64,000 nt of DNA from Bradyrhizobium sp. CCGB12 (GTDB lineage: Bacteria; Pseudomonadota; Alphaproteobacteria; Rhizobiales; Xanthobacteraceae): positions 1,798,001 through 1,862,000 of the forward strand of contig NZ_JANADO010000001.1 of the NCBI RefSeq assembly GCF_024199845.1, given 5' to 3'. The notes beneath the pieces were generated by a model that had not been told where the DNA came from, ran no database searches, and worked only from the letters and a program-made list of their open reading frames with translations. The first letter of the stretch is position 1. Every line of letters begins with the position of its first letter. Shown in pieces: positions 9,482-18,139 of the stretch. Made by a program: the position numbers and the translations under genes.

Positions 9482-10711
9482 ATGTCGGCCTTGCCGCTTT
9501 CAGGCATCAAGATCCTTGACCTCACCCGCGTGCTTGCCGGGCCCTTGTCGGCCCAGATGCTGGGGGACCTTGGTGCGGAGGTCATCAAGATCGAGCGGCC
9601 GGGCACCGGCGACGACGCGCGCGCGTTCGGCCCGCCTTACCTGAGCGATCCCGAGGGCAAGGCGAACAACAACAACTCGTTCTACCTCTGCGCCAACCGC
9701 AACAAGAAGTCGGTCACGGTCAATATCGCCAAGCCCGAGGGGCAGGCCATCATCCGCGAGCTCGCCAAGGATGTCGACGTCTTCATGGAGAACTACAAGG
9801 TCGGCGATCTCAAGCGCTACGGCCTCGACTATGAATCGATCAAGGCGATCAATCCCGGCATCATCTATTGCTCGGTGACCGGCTTCGGCCAGACCGGGCC
9901 TTACGCCCCGCGCGCCGGCTACGACGCGATCCTACAGGCGATGGGCGGCCTGATGAGCGTCACCGGCCATATCGACGGCGAGCCGGGCGAGGGCCCGATG
10001 AAGGTCGGTCCCTCCATCGTCGACTACATGACCGGCATGAACTCGTCGATCGGGATTCTCTCGGCGCTCTATCATCGCGACGCCAATGGCGGGGAGGGGC
10101 AGCACATCGACGTCTGCCTGTTCGACACTGTCATCGCGTCGTTGTCGCACTGGCTCCAGATCTACCTCGTCAACGGCAAGACGCCGCCGCGCCGCGGCAC
10201 CTGGGGCAATGGCGGCATGCCGGCCGGCGTGTTCCGCTGTACCGACGGCGAGCTGATGCTGGTGGTCGGCAATGACGGCCAGTTCCAGCGTACCTGCGCC
10301 GTGCTCGGCGAGCCCGAGCTCGCCGCCGACAAGCGCTTCGTCAAGAACAACGACCGCGTCGTGCACGGCAAGGAGATCATGGCGATCTTCGCCGGCCTGT
10401 TCCTGAAGCAGCCGGTGGCCTACTGGCTGGAAAAGTTGGAGGAGGCCGGTGTGCCGTCGGGGCCGATCAACAATTTCGAGCAGGTGTTTTCCGATCCGCA
10501 CGTCCAGTCGCGCGGCATGCGGGTGAGGGTCGACCATCCCTTCGAGCCGGATCTTTCGCTGGTCCGCAACGCACTCACTTTGTCGCAGACCCCGATCAAG
10601 GACTACCGCGCGCCGCCGCTGCTCGGCGAGCACACGCAGGAAGTGCTCGGCGGCAAGCTCGGCTATGATGCCGGCAAGATCGAGACGCTCAAGCAGCAGG
10701 GCATCATTTAG
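9482..10711 (+). CDS. CaiB/BaiF family (class III) CoA-transferase
   Basis: A 409-aa enzyme that moves CoA between carboxylic acids. The start LPLSGIKILDLTRVLAGPLS is the canonical N-terminus. LGAEVIKIERPGTGDDAR and NRNKKSVTVNI are conserved blocks, and the expected catalytic Asp lies in GPSIVDYMTGM. The ATG at 9482 follows GGGAGAAA; the frame open upstream to 9392 has no family sequence. The gene follows MFS-BKACE-MFS and would activate the imported acid as its CoA ester. It may equally be a racemase of this superfamily. Confidence 0.9.
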   Translation: MSALPLSGIKILDLTRVLAGPLSAQMLGDLGAEVIKIERPGTGDDARAFGPPYLSDPEGKANNNNSFYLCANRNKKSVTVNIAKPEGQAIIRELAKDVDVFMENYKVGDLKRYGLDYESIKAINPGIIYCSVTGFGQTGPYAPRAGYDAILQAMGGLMSVTGHIDGEPGEGPMKVGPSIVDYMTGMNSSIGILSALYHRDANGGEGQHIDVCLFDTVIASLSHWLQIYLVNGKTPPRRGTWGNGGMPAGVFRCTDGELMLVVGNDGQFQRTCAVLGEPELAADKRFVKNNDRVVHGKEIMAIFAGLFLKQPVAYWLEKLEEAGVPSGPINNFEQVFSDPHVQSRGMRVRVDHPFEPDLSLVRNALTLSQTPIKDYRAPPLLGEHTQEVLGGKLGYDAGKIETLKQQGII

Positions 10712-10859
10712 CTTCGACGAAGCGGCGCGCGGCTCGCAAGGCCGCACTTGCCGCGGAAAATCGCGGCGGCGGGACGCTTGGTTCCTGCTTGTCCGAAACT
10801 CAACTTGAGGTTTATCATCCCCTCCATTGCGACGAATTTTTTCCCGCATGGAGGCGGAT

Positions 10860-11678
10860 ATGAGTGCCCCACTTTTCAGAGACGATATTCTTTTCTATCA
10901 GCGCGTGCTTTCGGTGAGTGGATTTTATGGCGGCGCGCTGAACGGTCGATGGACCGCGGAGGTCGAGGCAGCCGATGAGGCGTTCGCGGCCGAATTCAGC
11001 AGCATCGCCACCGAGCTCGGCGCTTTCGAATCCCGTTCCGAGGGAAACATCCGGACGCTCCTGCCGCAGACCCAGCGCGCGGCGCGCGGGTTCCTGACTC
11101 GGGCGAAGCAACTGACGGGCTTTGACGTCAGGATCATCTCGGGCACGCGGACCTATGCCGAGCAGGACCTGCTTTACAGGAAGGGGCGCGGAAGCCCCGG
11201 TCCCATCGTCACCAATGCGAAGGGCGGGCAAAGCAATCATAATTTCGCGATTGCGTGGGACGTGGGCATCTTCAAGGATGGTCACTATCTCACCGGTGAC
11301 ACCACCAGCGAAGCGAGGACCTACAAGAAGCTCGCGGAACTGGCGCGTGGCGGCGACCTGGAATGGGGCGGCGACTGGACCAGCTTCCGTGACATGCCAC
11401 ATTACCAGCTTCGACTCGGGCTGACGCTTGGCCAGGTGAGGAGCCTGTTCGAGAGCGGCAAGCCTTACACAGGCCCCAATGTCGCCGCTCTTGAGGTCGC
11501 GGCAGCCCAGCCCACGTCGGAGCCAAGGGCAGTCAGGGCCACCAGGGCGAAGAAGGCCAAGAAAGCCAAGGTCAAGAAAGCCAAGGTAAAGAAAACCAAG
11601 GCCAAGAAGACCAAGAAGAAAGCCAAGGCGAAGAAGACCAGGCGTGCCGCGCCAAAGCGAAGGGCAAGGCGCGGCTAG
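10860..11678 (+). CDS. M15 family L-alanyl-D-glutamate peptidase with lysine-rich C-terminal tail
   Basis: A 272-aa protein. The N-terminal part resembles a peptidoglycan-binding segment (YQRVLSVSGFYGGALNGRW). The M15 catalytic domain follows: SGTRTYAEQDLLYRKGRGSP, then GGQSNHNFAIAWDVG with the zinc His and Asp, and DMPHYQLRLG with the last His. Such enzymes cut between L-Ala and D-Glu in peptidoglycan. The last 45 or so residues are an Ala/Lys array of KKAK, KKTK and AKKT units ending RRARRG, like a histone-H1 or AlgP tail, which is unusual on a wall enzyme. No signal peptide is visible. The ATG at 10860 has GGAGG nine bases upstream. Confidence 0.87.
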   Translation: MSAPLFRDDILFYQRVLSVSGFYGGALNGRWTAEVEAADEAFAAEFSSIATELGAFESRSEGNIRTLLPQTQRAARGFLTRAKQLTGFDVRIISGTRTYAEQDLLYRKGRGSPGPIVTNAKGGQSNHNFAIAWDVGIFKDGHYLTGDTTSEARTYKKLAELARGGDLEWGGDWTSFRDMPHYQLRLGLTLGQVRSLFESGKPYTGPNVAALEVAAAQPTSEPRAVRATRAKKAKKAKVKKAKVKKTKAKKTKKKAKAKKTRRAAPKRRARRG

Positions 11679-11822
11679 CCGGCACGTCCCGCCAGACGCG
11701 ATGCCCGGCCTTGCGTGAAGCTTGCGCGCAATCCCAGATAATCGCGGTCCGTAGTCTCACAGGCTTCCGTTTCGCGCGAGACTCTGTTTCGATCTCTCCA
11801 CTTGAGTTCGGGAGGGAAGTGA

Positions 11823-12038
11823 ATGTCCTACACGATCGGGTTCCAGGCGAAGGACCAGACGGCAGTTCTGGCGACCGAGGCGGCGACCGCCAATCAGGCG
11901 GTCGCCATCGTTGCCGCGCTGCGGCAAAGTGCCGACGAGATCAAGTTCATCCGCTCGCCGCAGGAAGGCGAGATGGGCATCGAGATGCTGCTGCTGCTGG
12001 CCAAGGAAGAGGCCGAGGAGATGCCACAGCGGGCCTAG
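11823..12038 (+). CDS. small conserved hypothetical protein
   Basis: A 71-aa protein with a good ribosome site (GGGAGGGAAGTGA) before the ATG. It reads as one beta-alpha-beta unit: TIGFQAKDQTAVLATEAATA, a helix QAVAIVAALRQS, then DEIKFIRSPQEGEMGIEM, with an acidic C-terminus. I do not recognise a named family. It is monocistronic between the M15 peptidase and RidA. Confidence 0.7.
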   Translation: MSYTIGFQAKDQTAVLATEAATANQAVAIVAALRQSADEIKFIRSPQEGEMGIEMLLLLAKEEAEEMPQRA

Positions 12039-12130
12039 CCCCCGCAACCACACTTCGGGCTTAAGCGAAGCATGCCGGCTTCCATATGATGTAGTCAGGC
12101 CTCGTCTCGCTCGAACCGAAGGTGGCCGCC

Positions 12131-12523
12131 ATGACACGCGAAGCGCTCCGCGTCGAACCGATCTCGACATTCCTCGACCGCTGGAAGGCGCCGACCTCGC
12201 CGGTGACGCGCGCCGGCAACATGATCTTCGTCGCCGGCCTGCCGCCGTTCGACCCGGTGACGGGCGAGATCGCCTCCGTTCCGATCGAGCGGCAGAGCGA
12301 GCTCGTCATGGAGCAGATGAAGCTGTGCCTTCAGGCGGCCGGCGCCTCCCTCGACAACGTGATGAAGTGCAACGTCTACTGCACCTCGACGAAACACTTC
12401 GCCGCCTTCAACGCAGTCTATGCGCGCTATTTCCCGCACGATCCGCCGGCGCGGATCTTCGTCTGCACGCCGGAATGGTTCGGCCCCTTCGATGTCGAGA
12501 TCGACTGCATCGCGATGATGTGA
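12131..12523 (+). CDS. RidA family protein (reactive intermediate deaminase)
   Basis: A 130-aa member of the YjgF/YER057c/UK114 family, which hydrolyses reactive enamine/imine intermediates. Visible blocks are SPVTRAGNMIFVAGLPPFDP, the helix QMKLCLQAAGASLDNVMKCN and the C-terminal PPARIFVCTPEWFGPFDVEID. The family Arg (position 105 in RidA) appears in PARIFVC. A GTG at 12122 would add three residues. The gene converges on the TetR gene with only 2 bp between stops. Confidence 0.88.
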   Translation: MTREALRVEPISTFLDRWKAPTSPVTRAGNMIFVAGLPPFDPVTGEIASVPIERQSELVMEQMKLCLQAAGASLDNVMKCNVYCTSTKHFAAFNAVYARYFPHDPPARIFVCTPEWFGPFDVEIDCIAMM

Positions 12524-12525
12524 GA

Positions 12526-13197
12526 CTAGCGCGCGTCCCGCGCCAGCGCTCGCGCCGGCGCTTTCGCCTCGGCCTTTGCCGCCGTCAGCGCCATCGTCGC
12601 CACGCTGACGACGCGCGCGACGACGTCCTCGACGTCGTCGAGGTCGCATTTGCCATCCGACAGCTTCGTCAGCCGCTCGCTCTCGCGGATGGTGTGGTGC
12701 GCCATCGCGAGCGCGAAATTCAGGCCCCAGTAGATCTCGACGTCGCTGCGGTCGGGCAGCGATCTTCGCATCGCGCCGGCGAATTTGCGCAAGTGGTCGA
12801 TCTCGCGGTTCTTGATGCGGCGGATCGGCGGCACGGATTCGATCGAGGCGCGGATCATGAAGCGCGCCGCGGTGGAGCGCTGGTTCTCGGGGCCGAGACA
12901 GCCGCGCAGCGGCGGGCCGACCAAGGCGCGCAGGATCGCCTCGATCGGCGCGCGCCCGCCACCTTGCTCCTCGGCGGCCTTCAGCTGACGCAGGCGCTCG
13001 CGATTGGTCGCGATCGAGCGCGTGACGAACAATTCCGCGATCAACTCGTCCTTCGAGCCGAAATGATAGTTCACCGCGGCGAGGTTGACGTTGGCCTCCG
13101 CGACGATGTCGCGCAGCGTCACGTCGCCGAAGCCGCTATCGGCATAGAGCCGTTCGGCGGCGGCAAGAATGGCAGACCTCGTATGATCGCTGGCCAT
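12526..13197 (-). CDS. TetR/AcrR family transcriptional regulator
   Basis: A 223-aa repressor-type regulator. The DNA-binding domain covers residues 1-50 (TRSAILAAAERLYADSGFGD, VTLRDIVAEANVNLAAVNYH, FGSKDELIAELF). A ligand-binding C-terminal domain of the usual size follows. The ATG at 13197 is chosen because the HTH begins directly after it; the frame stays open to 13407 but that extension is not family-like. It is divergent from the acyl-CoA dehydrogenase gene, and a matching inverted repeat lies between them. It probably controls that dehydrogenase and kinase operon. Confidence 0.88.
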   Translation of the reverse strand: MASDHTRSAILAAAERLYADSGFGDVTLRDIVAEANVNLAAVNYHFGSKDELIAELFVTRSIATNRERLRQLKAAEEQGGGRAPIEAILRALVGPPLRGCLGPENQRSTAARFMIRASIESVPPIRRIKNREIDHLRKFAGAMRRSLPDRSDVEIYWGLNFALAMAHHTIRESERLTKLSDGKCDLDDVEDVVARVVSVATMALTAAKAEAKAPARALARDAR

Positions 13198-13242
13198 GAG
13201 TGCCCTGAATGAGCGGAGTGCCCTGGATGAGGGGAGTTGCAA

Positions 13243-13273
13243 TTCAAACACTTGTATGAAACTATCGTTTGAA
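13243..13273. promoter_or_regulatory. candidate TetR operator
   Basis: Perfect 7-bp arms TTCAAAC and GTTTGAA are separated by 17 bp. They lie 46-76 bp upstream of the TetR start, in the divergent gap before the acyl-CoA dehydrogenase gene. Position and symmetry fit an autoregulatory operator; binding is inferred. Confidence 0.5.
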
Positions 13274-13427
13274 GGCCGGAGAATGTCAATCCGCAATCGG
13301 GACAGGTTCGCAACTCGCGATCTTTCCGAAGCGGCCGTAAGCACGCGCATTCGCGCTTGCGGGCCGCGCGCGGCGGGAGGACAGTCCGGTACAAAACGGG
13401 TTTGCAAAGCAAGACGAGGAGCGTCCC

Positions 13428-14663
13428 ATGGATTTCGATCTGTCCCCCAAGCAGAAGGAATGGCTCGAGCGCGTGCGGTCCTTCATGGCCAAGCACGTGC
13501 GCCCGGCGGTGCCGGTCTATGATGAGCAGGATCGCAGCGGCGAGCGCTGGAAGGTCATCCCGGTGCTCGAGGACCTCAAGAAGAAGGCGAAGGCCGAAGG
13601 TCTCTGGAACATGTTCATGCCGCCGAACGAGCATGAAGATGATGAATTCCGCGGCGCGGGACTGACCAATCTCGAATATGCGCTGCTGTCGGAAGAGATG
13701 GGCCGCATCACCTGGGCGTCCGAAGTGTTCAACTGTTCCGCGCCCGACACCGGGAACATGGAAGTGTTCATGCGCTACGGCACCAAGGAGCAGAAGCGCA
13801 AATGGCTGCGTCCGCTCATGGACGGCGAGATCCGCTCCGCCTTCCTGATGACGGAACCGGCGGTGGCCTCGTCTGACGCGACCAACATCGAGACCCGCAT
13901 CGAGAAGGACGGCGATCACTACGTCATCAACGGCCGCAAATGGTGGTCGTCGGGCGTCGGCGATCCCCGCTGCAAGATCGCGATCCTGATGGGCAAGACT
14001 GATCCGAAGGCGGCCAAGCACCAGCAGCAGTCGCAGATCCTGGTTCCGCTCGACACGCCTGGTATCAAGGTCGAGAAGATGTTGCCGGTGTTCGGCTTCG
14101 ACGATGCGCCGCACGGCCACGCCCAGGTGCTGCTCGACAACGTGCGGGTGCCGAAGGAGAATATCCTGCTCGGCGAAGGCCGCGGCTTCGAGATCGCGCA
14201 GGGCCGTCTCGGCCCCGGCCGCATCCATCACTGCATGCGCACCATCGGCAAGGCCGAGGAGGCGCTGGAGAAGATGGTGAAGCGGCTCGCCTCGCGCACC
14301 GCGTTCGGCAAGAAGATCATCGAGCATTCGGTGTGGGAGCAGCGTATCGGAGAGGCGCGCACCGACATCGAGATGAACCGCCTGCTGTGCCTCAAGGCCG
14401 CCGACATGATGGACAAGGTCGGCAACAAGACCGCGCAGGCCGAGATCGCCATGATCAAGGTCGCGGGTCCCAATATGGCGCTGAAGATCATCGATCAGGC
14501 GATCCAGGCGTTTGGCGGCGCCGGCGTCTCCGACGAGGCGGGCCTTGCCAAGGACTACGCCCACATCCGCACGCTCCGTCTCGCCGACGGTCCGGACGAG
14601 GTGCACAACCGCGCCATTGCCAGACTTGAACTTCGGAAGTATGCAAACTCTCCAAGTCGTTGA
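13428..14663 (+). CDS. acyl-CoA dehydrogenase, ACAD10/11-like
   Basis: A 411-aa flavoenzyme of full length. Landmarks are the N-terminal helix [18 protein letters not shown], the FAD/substrate segment [20 protein letters not shown], the beta-barrel region [20 protein letters not shown], and [20 protein letters not shown]. The C-terminal [19 protein letters not shown] closely matches ACAD10/11 rather than classical short-chain dehydrogenases. In animals these proteins carry an attached kinase domain and act on 4-hydroxyacyl-CoAs. Here the kinase is the separate next gene, 157 bp downstream. The ATG has GGAGCGTCCC upstream. Confidence 0.9.
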   Translation: MDFDLSPKQKEWLERVRSFMAKHVRPAVPVYDEQDRSGERWKVIPVLEDLKKKAKAEGLWNMFMPPNEHEDDEFRGAGLTNLEYALLSEEMGRITWASEVFNCSAPDTGNMEVFMRYGTKEQKRKWLRPLMDGEIRSAFLMTEPAVASSDATNIETRIEKDGDHYVINGRKWWSSGVGDPRCKIAILMGKTDPKAAKHQQQSQILVPLDTPGIKVEKMLPVFGFDDAPHGHAQVLLDNVRVPKENILLGEGRGFEIAQGRLGPGRIHHCMRTIGKAEEALEKMVKRLASRTAFGKKIIEHSVWEQRIGEARTDIEMNRLLCLKAADMMDKVGNKTAQAEIAMIKVAGPNMALKIIDQAIQAFGGAGVSDEAGLAKDYAHIRTLRLADGPDEVHNRAIARLELRKYANSPSR

Positions 14664-14820
14664 GCAAGTCATCAGGAGGGAGCGCCGTTTGGTGGTCCCG
14701 ACTTGAAGAAGCGACAGGGCACGATCCGCATGGGTGACCGCTTGACGCAAGTGCGTCAGCGGTTACCGATTAGGATCATGCTCGACCTGCAATGGTCAGG
14801 ACTGAAGAGGGAGCGTCACC

Positions 14821-15879
14821 GTGGCTGACGGCGTCAGGAAAGACGAAGAGTTCTCGGGCACCAAGCCGGTCGAGGAGCGGCATCGTATCGACGAGCTGCG
14901 TCTCGAGGGCTGGATGCGCGACAACGTCGAAGGCTATGAGGGCCCGCTGGTCGTCCTCCAGTTCAAGGGCGGCCAGTCCAATCCGACCTATCGGCTGAAC
15001 ACGCCGAACCGCTCCTACGTGATGCGCCGCAAGCCGTTCGGCAAATTGCTGCCCTCCGCGCACGCCGTCGATCGCGAATACCGCGTCATTGCAGCCCTTG
15101 GAAAACAGGGCTTTCCGGTCGCGCGCGCCTACGCGCTGTGCCAGGACGACAGCGTCATTGGCGCCGCCTTCTACATCATGTCGATGGAGGAGGGCCGGGT
15201 GTTCTGGGATCCGACGCTGCCGAGCCAGGATGCCGATGCGCGGCGAAAGATCTTCACCAGCAAGATCGAGACGCTCGCGCAGCTCCATATGTACGATCCG
15301 GTTGCGATCGGCCTCGGCGACTTCGGCAAGCCCGGCAACTATTTTGCGCGGCAGATCGACCGCTGGACCAAGCAGTATCGGGCATCCGAAACCCAGCACA
15401 TTCCGGAGTTCGAGAAGGTCGCCGAATGGCTGCCGAAGACCGTGCCGGAGCAGGCGCGCGTCTCGATCGTCCATGGCGACTATCGCCTCGACAACATGAT
15501 TTTCCACGCGACGGAACCGCGAGTGCAGGCCGTGCTGGACTGGGAGCTGTCGACGCTCGGCGATCCCATGGCCGACTTCACCTATCTGCTGATGCAGTGG
15601 ATCATGCCGGGCCTGCAGGGCGTCGATATCAAGGCGCTCAACATCCCGAGCCTCGAAGAGGCCGCGCAGATCTATTGCAACGTCACCAAGATGAACGTGC
15701 CGGATCTCAACTGGTACTTCTCCTACAATCTGTTCCGTCTCGCCGGCATCACGCAGGGAATCGCCGGCCGCATCCGCGACGGCACCGCCGCCAACGCCAA
15801 GGCGCTCGAATCCGCCAAGCGCACCGTGCCGCTGTCAAAGGCCTCATGGGAGTACGCGCAGAAGGCGGGGGCGGTGTAG
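14821..15879 (+). CDS. aminoglycoside-phosphotransferase-like kinase (APH family, ACAD10/11 kinase-domain homologue)
   Basis: A 352-aa protein with a GTG start after AGGGAGCGTCACC. The APH fold is clear: an N-lobe with GGQSNPTYRL and RSYVMRRKPFGKLLPSAHAV, the catalytic loop VSIVHGDYRLDNMIFH (Asp and Asn), and the metal-binding VLDWELSTLGDPMADFTYLL. This subfamily phosphorylates the hydroxyl of hydroxyacyl-CoAs rather than drugs. Gene order behind an ACAD10/11-type dehydrogenase supports a two-step 4-hydroxyacyl-CoA route (kinase, then phosphate elimination). The substrate range is inferred. A strong terminator follows directly. Confidence 0.88.
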   Translation: MADGVRKDEEFSGTKPVEERHRIDELRLEGWMRDNVEGYEGPLVVLQFKGGQSNPTYRLNTPNRSYVMRRKPFGKLLPSAHAVDREYRVIAALGKQGFPVARAYALCQDDSVIGAAFYIMSMEEGRVFWDPTLPSQDADARRKIFTSKIETLAQLHMYDPVAIGLGDFGKPGNYFARQIDRWTKQYRASETQHIPEFEKVAEWLPKTVPEQARVSIVHGDYRLDNMIFHATEPRVQAVLDWELSTLGDPMADFTYLLMQWIMPGLQGVDIKALNIPSLEEAAQIYCNVTKMNVPDLNWYFSYNLFRLAGITQGIAGRIRDGTAANAKALESAKRTVPLSKASWEYAQKAGAV

Positions 15880-15883
15880 GGAC

Positions 15884-15919
15884 CAAAGAGGCGCGGCCGA
15901 TGGCCGCGCCTTTTGCTTT
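15884..15919 (+). terminator. intrinsic terminator
   Basis: A GC-rich 9-bp stem GGCGCGGCC / GGCCGCGCC with a 3-nt loop is followed by TTTTGCTTT, and an A-rich stretch precedes it. It ends the dehydrogenase/kinase operon. Confidence 0.85.
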
Positions 15920-16088
15920 GGGTAGAGCTGCTTCCACAGACCAGTGTCATTGCCCGCCTTGTGCGCACTTGCGCCGCGGGCAATCCAGCATTCCAGAGAC
16001 GTTAGCGCTTGCACCGGGAAGCCGCGGCGTACTGGATGCCCCGGTCAAGCCAGGCATGACGCCGATGACGCGGCGAACTCCTGCCACC

Positions 16089-16158
16089 GTCATTGCGAGC
16101 GAAGCGAAGCAATCCAGAATATCTCCCCCGGTGAAAGCCTGGATTGCTTCTTCGCAAG
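16089..16158. repeat. Bradyrhizobium-type palindromic repeat
   Basis: The arms ATTGCGAGCGAAGCGAAGCA and TGGATTGCTTCTTCGCAA flank a short spacer. The element is related to the perfect palindrome at 21321-21400. It sits in the 415-bp gap before the chemoreceptor gene, which otherwise holds only the terminator above and a probable promoter. Confidence 0.75.
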
Positions 16159-16294
16159 AACTCGTCGTCCTTCGATTGACGAGATTAACATTTGTTACAA
16201 GCGCTCACGGGAAAGTACGGTGCCGGAATTTTACGGGCGATAAAGACCTGCTTGCTAGCTTTTCCCGGTTTCACGGAGAGCCGAGGGGGCGCTG

Positions 16295-18079
16295 ATGCCG
16301 ACGATCAGGACGACGTTCATCATTCTAAGTAGCGTTTCAGTGCTTGCGGGAATGACGACCGCCGTGTCGATCATGAAATCGCGCGGTGCATCGGCGGACG
16401 AAGCGGCCGCCTATGACAATCGCTACCGCTCCTACCTGCTGGCCGACGAACTCCGCCAGAGCTCCGATGATCTGACCCGCCTCGGGCGGACTTACGTCGT
16501 GACCGGCGATGCCGCCTACAAGGCGCAATATCTCGATATCCTCAGCATCCGCAACGGCGAAAAGCCCCGGCCGCAAGCCTATCACCGCATCTACTGGGAC
16601 TTCGTCGCAGGTGGAGCGACGAAGCCGCGCCCGGATGCGGAGACGGCTGCCCTCTCGACGCTGATGAAGCGGCAGGGATTCACGGATGACGAATTCAGGC
16701 AGCTTGAGCAGGCACAGAAGAATTCGGACGGTCTCGTTAATCTCGAAGTCGAAGCGATGAACCTGGTCGAGGGCAAGGACAAGAACGGCAAGCCGCTTGC
16801 CGCGCCGGATCGCGCGCGCGCGATCGAGCTGCTGCATTCGAAGACCTATCATAAGTTCAAGTCGCAGATCATGGAGCCGATCGATCGCTTCTTCGTGATG
16901 CTGGACGAGCGAACCCAGGCGAGAATCGACGATGCCTCGTCGCGGGCTGCGCTGTGGCGAACCGCTTCGCTGGCCTCCATCGGGCTGCTGGTGATCTCTG
17001 TCCTGATGCTCTGCACCTATATGTACCGCTTCGTGGTTCGCAGCCTGTCTAAAATCGAGAATACGACCAGAGCGCTAGCGGCCGGCGATCTGGATGTCGC
17101 GATCGAAGAGACCGAGCGTCGCGATGAGATCGGCATCATCGCGCAATCGATGGTGGAGTTCCGCGATGGCCTGAAGCGCGCCAGGGCCTTGCAGGGCGCG
17201 GAAGAGGTCGAGCGGGCGGCGAAGGATCGCCGGGCCAATCTGCTCGACGGTCTGGTCAAGCGCTTTGAACAGACGATGCACCAGATCGTCGGCAGCGTCA
17301 GCACCGCTTCCTCCGAGCTGGAGACGACCGCCAGCACGCTGACTAGAACGGCCGATCACACCCAGGAGTTGGCGGCCGTGGTGACCGGAGCGTCCGAGAA
17401 TGCCTCGACCAACGTGCAGTCGGTGGCCTCGGCGACGGACGAACTCACCGCCTCGATCCACGAGATCAGCCGGCAGATGCAGGAATCGACTAGGATCGCG
17501 GCGGCGGCCGTCGAACAAGCCCGTGCCACCGATGACCGCATCAATACGCTATCCGATGCCGCGAACCGGATCGGCGACGTGATCAAGCTGATCACCACGA
17601 TCGCTGAGCAGACCAATCTGCTGGCGCTCAACGCGACCATCGAGGCCGCCCGTGCCGGAGACGCCGGTCGCGGCTTCGCTGTTGTGGCGCAGGAGGTCAA
17701 GGAACTGGCGGCCCAGACTGCGAAGGCGACGGGAGAAATCGGCGGCCAGATCACCTCAATCCAGAGCGCGACGAACGATTCCGTGGTCGCCATCAAGCAA
17801 ATTGGCGACACCATCTCGCAGATATCCGGCATCGCCACGACGATCGCAGCTGCGGTCGAGCAGCAGGGCGCAGCGACCACCGAGATCGCGCGCAATGTGC
17901 AGAAGGCATCGGACGGCACCCGCGAGGTCTCCGGCAGCATCACCAAGGTCAATGCCGGCGCGCAGCAGACCGGCGCGGCGTCATCGCAGGTTCTGGCCTC
18001 GGCCAAATCGCTGGCCACCGAGAGCAGCAGGCTGCAGGCCGAAGTAGCGCAATTCCTGAGCGAGGTCCGCGCGGCTTAG
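16295..18079 (+). CDS. methyl-accepting chemotaxis protein
   Basis: A 594-aa transmembrane chemoreceptor. TM1 is residues 5-25 ([20 protein letters not shown]). A mainly helical periplasmic sensor of about 200 residues follows, then TM2 ([20 protein letters not shown]), a HAMP domain and a long signalling coiled coil. The conserved hairpin tip [20 protein letters not shown] is intact. The ligand is not predictable. No C-terminal CheR/CheB tether pentapeptide is visible. It stands alone, so it must couple to chemotaxis proteins encoded elsewhere. Confidence 0.93.
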   Translation: MPTIRTTFIILSSVSVLAGMTTAVSIMKSRGASADEAAAYDNRYRSYLLADELRQSSDDLTRLGRTYVVTGDAAYKAQYLDILSIRNGEKPRPQAYHRIYWDFVAGGATKPRPDAETAALSTLMKRQGFTDDEFRQLEQAQKNSDGLVNLEVEAMNLVEGKDKNGKPLAAPDRARAIELLHSKTYHKFKSQIMEPIDRFFVMLDERTQARIDDASSRAALWRTASLASIGLLVISVLMLCTYMYRFVVRSLSKIENTTRALAAGDLDVAIEETERRDEIGIIAQSMVEFRDGLKRARALQGAEEVERAAKDRRANLLDGLVKRFEQTMHQIVGSVSTASSELETTASTLTRTADHTQELAAVVTGASENASTNVQSVASATDELTASIHEISRQMQESTRIAAAAVEQARATDDRINTLSDAANRIGDVIKLITTIAEQTNLLALNATIEAARAGDAGRGFAVVAQEVKELAAQTAKATGEIGGQITSIQSATNDSVVAIKQIGDTISQISGIATTIAAAVEQQGAATTEIARNVQKASDGTREVSGSITKVNAGAQQTGAASSQVLASAKSLATESSRLQAEVAQFLSEVRAA

Positions 18080-18108
18080 CATCAGCTCGGAGAACGTTGG
18101 GCGTCGGA

Positions 18109-18134
18109 GGCGGGTCCGCAAGGCCGGGCCCGCC
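18109..18134. terminator. shared hairpin between convergent genes
   Basis: GGCGGGTCC and GGGCCCGCC form a 9-bp stem (one G-U) between the stops of the chemoreceptor and the deacetylase genes. There is no T-run on the plus strand, so it is a possible bidirectional terminator only. Confidence 0.4.
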
Positions 18135-18139
18135 ACGCG

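Noticed and set aside
13119..14750. 543-aa minus-strand open frame opposite the acyl-CoA dehydrogenase
   Set aside because: Antisense of a high-GC gene; no recognisable domain in it.
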